Assembly: GCF_003002065.1 (NCBI RefSeq)
Contig: NZ_PVZG01000004.1
Span: 62,001-126,000 of the forward strand
Direction of reading: 5' to 3'
From: Pseudosporangium ferrugineum
GTDB lineage: Bacteria > Actinomycetota > Actinomycetes > Mycobacteriales > Micromonosporaceae
Length of the DNA: 64,000 nt
In this document: positions 63,724-64,000 of the stretch, in pieces
How positions within the stretch are numbered: the first letter of the stretch is position 1
How the letters are laid out: each line of letters starts with the position of its first letter
Translations under genes and position numbers: made by a program
The notes under the pieces: generated by a model
Databases searched by the model: none
Seen by the model: the letters and a program-made list of their open reading frames with translations, nothing else
What the model was told of the DNA's origin: nothing

Positions 63724-64000
63724 ATGAAGCTGCATGAGCGGATCGACGGGCGGTTGCGGGCCTTCATCGAGGAGCAGCCGATGTTCTTCGTGGCCACCGC
63801 GCCGACCGGGCCCGGCGGGCACGTCAACGTCTCGCCCAAGGGCATGGGCGGGACGTTCGCCGTGCTGGGCGAGCACCGGGTGGCCTATCTGGACTATCAC
63901 GGCAGCGGGGCGGAGACGATCGCGCACCTGGCGGAGAACGGGCGGATCACCCTGATGTTCTGCGCGTTCCAGGGCCCGCCGAACATCGTCCGGCTGCACG
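63724..64000 (+). CDS. PNPOx-fold (pyridoxamine oxidase-like) protein, truncated at the edge
   Basis: Starts at ATG 63724 and is open to the window end (92 codons). Pattern MFFVATAPTG-x-GGHVNVSPKGM then VAYLDYHGSGAETIAHLAEN matches the flavin/F420-binding split-barrel family of actinobacteria. The C-terminal part lies outside. Confidence 0.85.
   Translation, partial: MKLHERIDGRLRAFIEEQPMFFVATAPTGPGGHVNVSPKGMGGTFAVLGEHRVAYLDYHGSGAETIAHLAENGRITLMFCAFQGPPNIVRLH

Overview
The window is high-GC actinomycete DNA. The evidence is GC-rich third codon positions, frequent GTG starts, genes chained by ATGA/GTGA overlaps, YtrA-type GntR regulators, a GPP34-family protein and tandem two-component systems. 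Codon habits (frequent TAC-G steps) suggest a Micromonosporaceae-type organism such as Actinoplanes; this is an inference, since no rRNA or tRNA is present to confirm it.

Layout. 1-2.3 kb: an outward-running PQQ-repeat secreted protein, a secreted Pro-rich peptide and a SnoaL-like protein. 2.4-25.3 kb: a compact biosynthetic cluster that I cannot match to a known pathway. Its leftward arm is a diiron (PaaA-like) protein, a radical SAM enzyme, an ACP, a KASII, an InhA-type enoyl reductase and a canonical KASIII; a thiolase converges on it. Its rightward arm is one overlapping operon: a second carrier protein, P450, NRPS (PCP-Cy-A(Cys)-PCP-TE), N-monooxygenase-like flavoprotein, PLP C-S lyase-type enzyme, tandem OsmC protein, stand-alone adenylating enzyme, two divergent KASIII-like proteins (one with Cys, one with Ser at the nucleophile position), second P450, an unknown 142-aa protein, an SDR and a small ferredoxin-like-fold protein. 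The genes read as: make an acyl chain on a dedicated fatty-acid-like system, modify it with oxygen and radical chemistry, join it to cysteine through a heterocyclization domain that has lost a catalytic Thr, then process the sulfur. No phosphopantetheinyl transferase, pathway regulator, exporter or dehydratase is seen in the cluster.

25.3-27.8 kb: a polar amino-acid ABC importer. 27.8-28.6 kb: decayed DNA with an AlpA-like excisionase remnant. 28.6-31.5 kb: an operon of GPP34 protein, APC permease and GNAT acetyltransferase, divergent from an XRE/TPR regulator with an aminoglycoside-phosphotransferase-like kinase; three 13-bp-spaced repeats lie between. 34.0-39.7 kb: two OmpR-type two-component systems around an SGNH-like lipoprotein lacking its serine. 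39.8-45.0 kb: three ABC/membrane-protein modules governed by two YtrA-type GntR regulators, with a perfect 19-bp-arm palindrome between them. 45.2-50.9 kb: a double-MerR regulator, a DUF6194-like protein, an XRE-cupin regulator divergent from a nitrilase/dehydratase pair, and an SDR/cupin pair divergent from a MarR regulator. 50.9-54.9 kb: branched-chain 2-oxoacid dehydrogenase E1alpha/E1beta/E2 divergent from an Lrp regulator; it could supply branched acyl starters. 54.9-60.0 kb: a NarL-type two-component system and a MacB/FtsX-like exporter, each followed by a hairpin. 60.2-64.0 kb: a small coiled-coil protein, XRE-cupin regulator, epoxide-hydrolase-like lipoprotein, methyltransferase, DinB protein, small membrane protein, and a truncated PNPOx-like gene at the right edge.
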